NCBI GenBank assembly: GCA_021780095.1
Contig: JAJXZK010000249.1
Location: 1-8,052, forward strand
Reading direction: 5' to 3'
DNA length: 8,052 nucleotides
DNA from: Acidobacteriota bacterium
GTDB taxonomy: Bacteria > Acidobacteriota > Terriglobia > Terriglobales > Acidobacteriaceae
Shown: in pieces, positions 7,379 to 8,052 of the stretch
Numbering within the stretch: position 1 is the first letter of the stretch
Layout: the number at the start of each line of letters is the position of its first letter
Notes under the pieces: generated by a model
What the model saw: the letters and a program-made list of their open reading frames with translations, nothing else
Databases searched by the model: none
Told to the model about the DNA's origin: nothing
Made by a program: the position numbers and the translations under genes

Positions 7379-8052
7379 TTATTGCACGGCTTCGTACACG
7401 ATCATCCTCGCCACAGGCTTGCCATCTTCTTGCTGCTCCGGCGCGTAAACCCGATGCGTCGCCGGATCGACAGCTAGACTGTGTACTTTGGGCTGCACCC
7501 GGAAATCCTGCAGCTTGCGATAGTGATCTGGATCGTCCTGGTGGAATACCGAGATCGCCCCGCTGAAACAGGCCACGTAAATGCGGCGCAAACCGGGATC
7601 GTACTTGATGACATCTGCACCGGCGGCCATAGGCAGACTTACGATTGCCTTGTGCGTATCCAGGTTGAAGACGGTCATCAGACTGTTACCCTCGCACGAA
7701 AGAAACGCACGATGATGGACGGGGTCGAGAGTCATCCCATGATTGCCGCGACATTCCCCCACGGAATCGCGGCTAATGACAGTGTCCGTGGCCGGATCTA
7801 TTTCCGCGAAAACGTTCTCATCCTGCAGATTCACGTAAATCCGGCGAGCGATCGGATCGTACTGCGGCATCCCAGTTTCGCTGTTGAAGTGCAGCGTCTT
7901 CACAATCCTGTCCGTCTGCACATCTACGATCGCCACAGCCTTGCCGCGCTCATCCGAAACGTAGACCTTGTGAAAAGGGGCCGCATACGCGCTTCCATCC
8001 GGTTTCGCCTCGGTGGGCAGCTTGGCAATCACCTTCATCTGTTTCAGATCGA
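7379..8052 (-). CDS. YncE/YVTN-family beta-propeller protein, 5' end missing
   Basis: The visible C-terminal 223 residues are built from repeated blades: KVYVSDERGKAVAIVDVQTD, RIYVNLQDENVFAEIDPATD, RAFLSCEGNSLMTVFNLDTH, RIYVACFSGAISVFHQDD, and a last VYAPEQQEDGKPVARMIVYE. This periodic pattern (Y-V motif, then I/F-D-x-x-T) is that of YVTN/YncE-like propellers, usually exported proteins of unknown or binding function. The frame is open through the right edge (codons DLKQ precede the ATG at 8038), and the DLKxMKV pattern is itself the end of a blade, so the ATG at 8038 is internal and the true start, probably with a signal peptide, is outside. No ligand can be assigned. It is the first visible gene of the minus-strand run leading into acs. 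Confidence 0.85.
   Translation of the reverse strand, partial: DLKQMKVIAKLPTEAKPDGSAYAAPFHKVYVSDERGKAVAIVDVQTDRIVKTLHFNSETGMPQYDPIARRIYVNLQDENVFAEIDPATDTVISRDSVGECRGNHGMTLDPVHHRAFLSCEGNSLMTVFNLDTHKAIVSLPMAAGADVIKYDPGLRRIYVACFSGAISVFHQDDPDHYRKLQDFRVQPKVHSLAVDPATHRVYAPEQQEDGKPVARMIVYEAVQ

Overview
The window is ordinary, densely coded bacterial chromosome: moderately high GC, five genes, almost no non-coding DNA. There are no RNA genes, mobile elements, CRISPR arrays or long repeats that I can see. The gene types (a SpoIIE-type phosphatase, an exported xylan-esterase-like hydrolase, a Tat-exported GH127-type glycosidase, a YVTN/YncE-like propeller) suggest a soil polymer degrader, most likely an Acidobacteriota (Terriglobia-like) genome. 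That placement is inferred from gene style and base composition, not from a marker gene.

Layout. On the + strand, bases 1-806 hold the 3' part of a PP2C/SpoIIE-family serine phosphatase whose N-terminus lies outside the window. Nine bases later, 816-2870 encodes a secreted alpha/beta hydrolase of the acetyl-xylan-esterase/prolyl-oligopeptidase type, with a second, apparently catalytically dead hydrolase-like half. This gene converges, across 26 bp, on a minus-strand run of three genes. In transcription order these are a YncE-like beta-propeller (7379 to beyond the right edge), acetyl-CoA synthetase acs (5396-7354), and a Tat-exported GH127/DUF1680 glycosidase with an F5/8C-like carbohydrate-binding domain (2897-5350). 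Gaps in that run are 24 and 45 bp, consistent with one operon.

How they may work together. The esterase would remove acyl groups, and the GH127 enzyme would remove arabinofuranose-type side groups from plant hemicellulose or pectin outside the cytoplasm. Acs could then activate acetate released by the esterase. The parts are individually well supported, but the pathway is inference: the esterase is on the opposite strand and acs is a housekeeping gene that may sit here by chance. I found no clear evidence of a wholly new system. The most interesting points are the degenerate second half of the esterase and the placement of acs beside an exported glycosidase.
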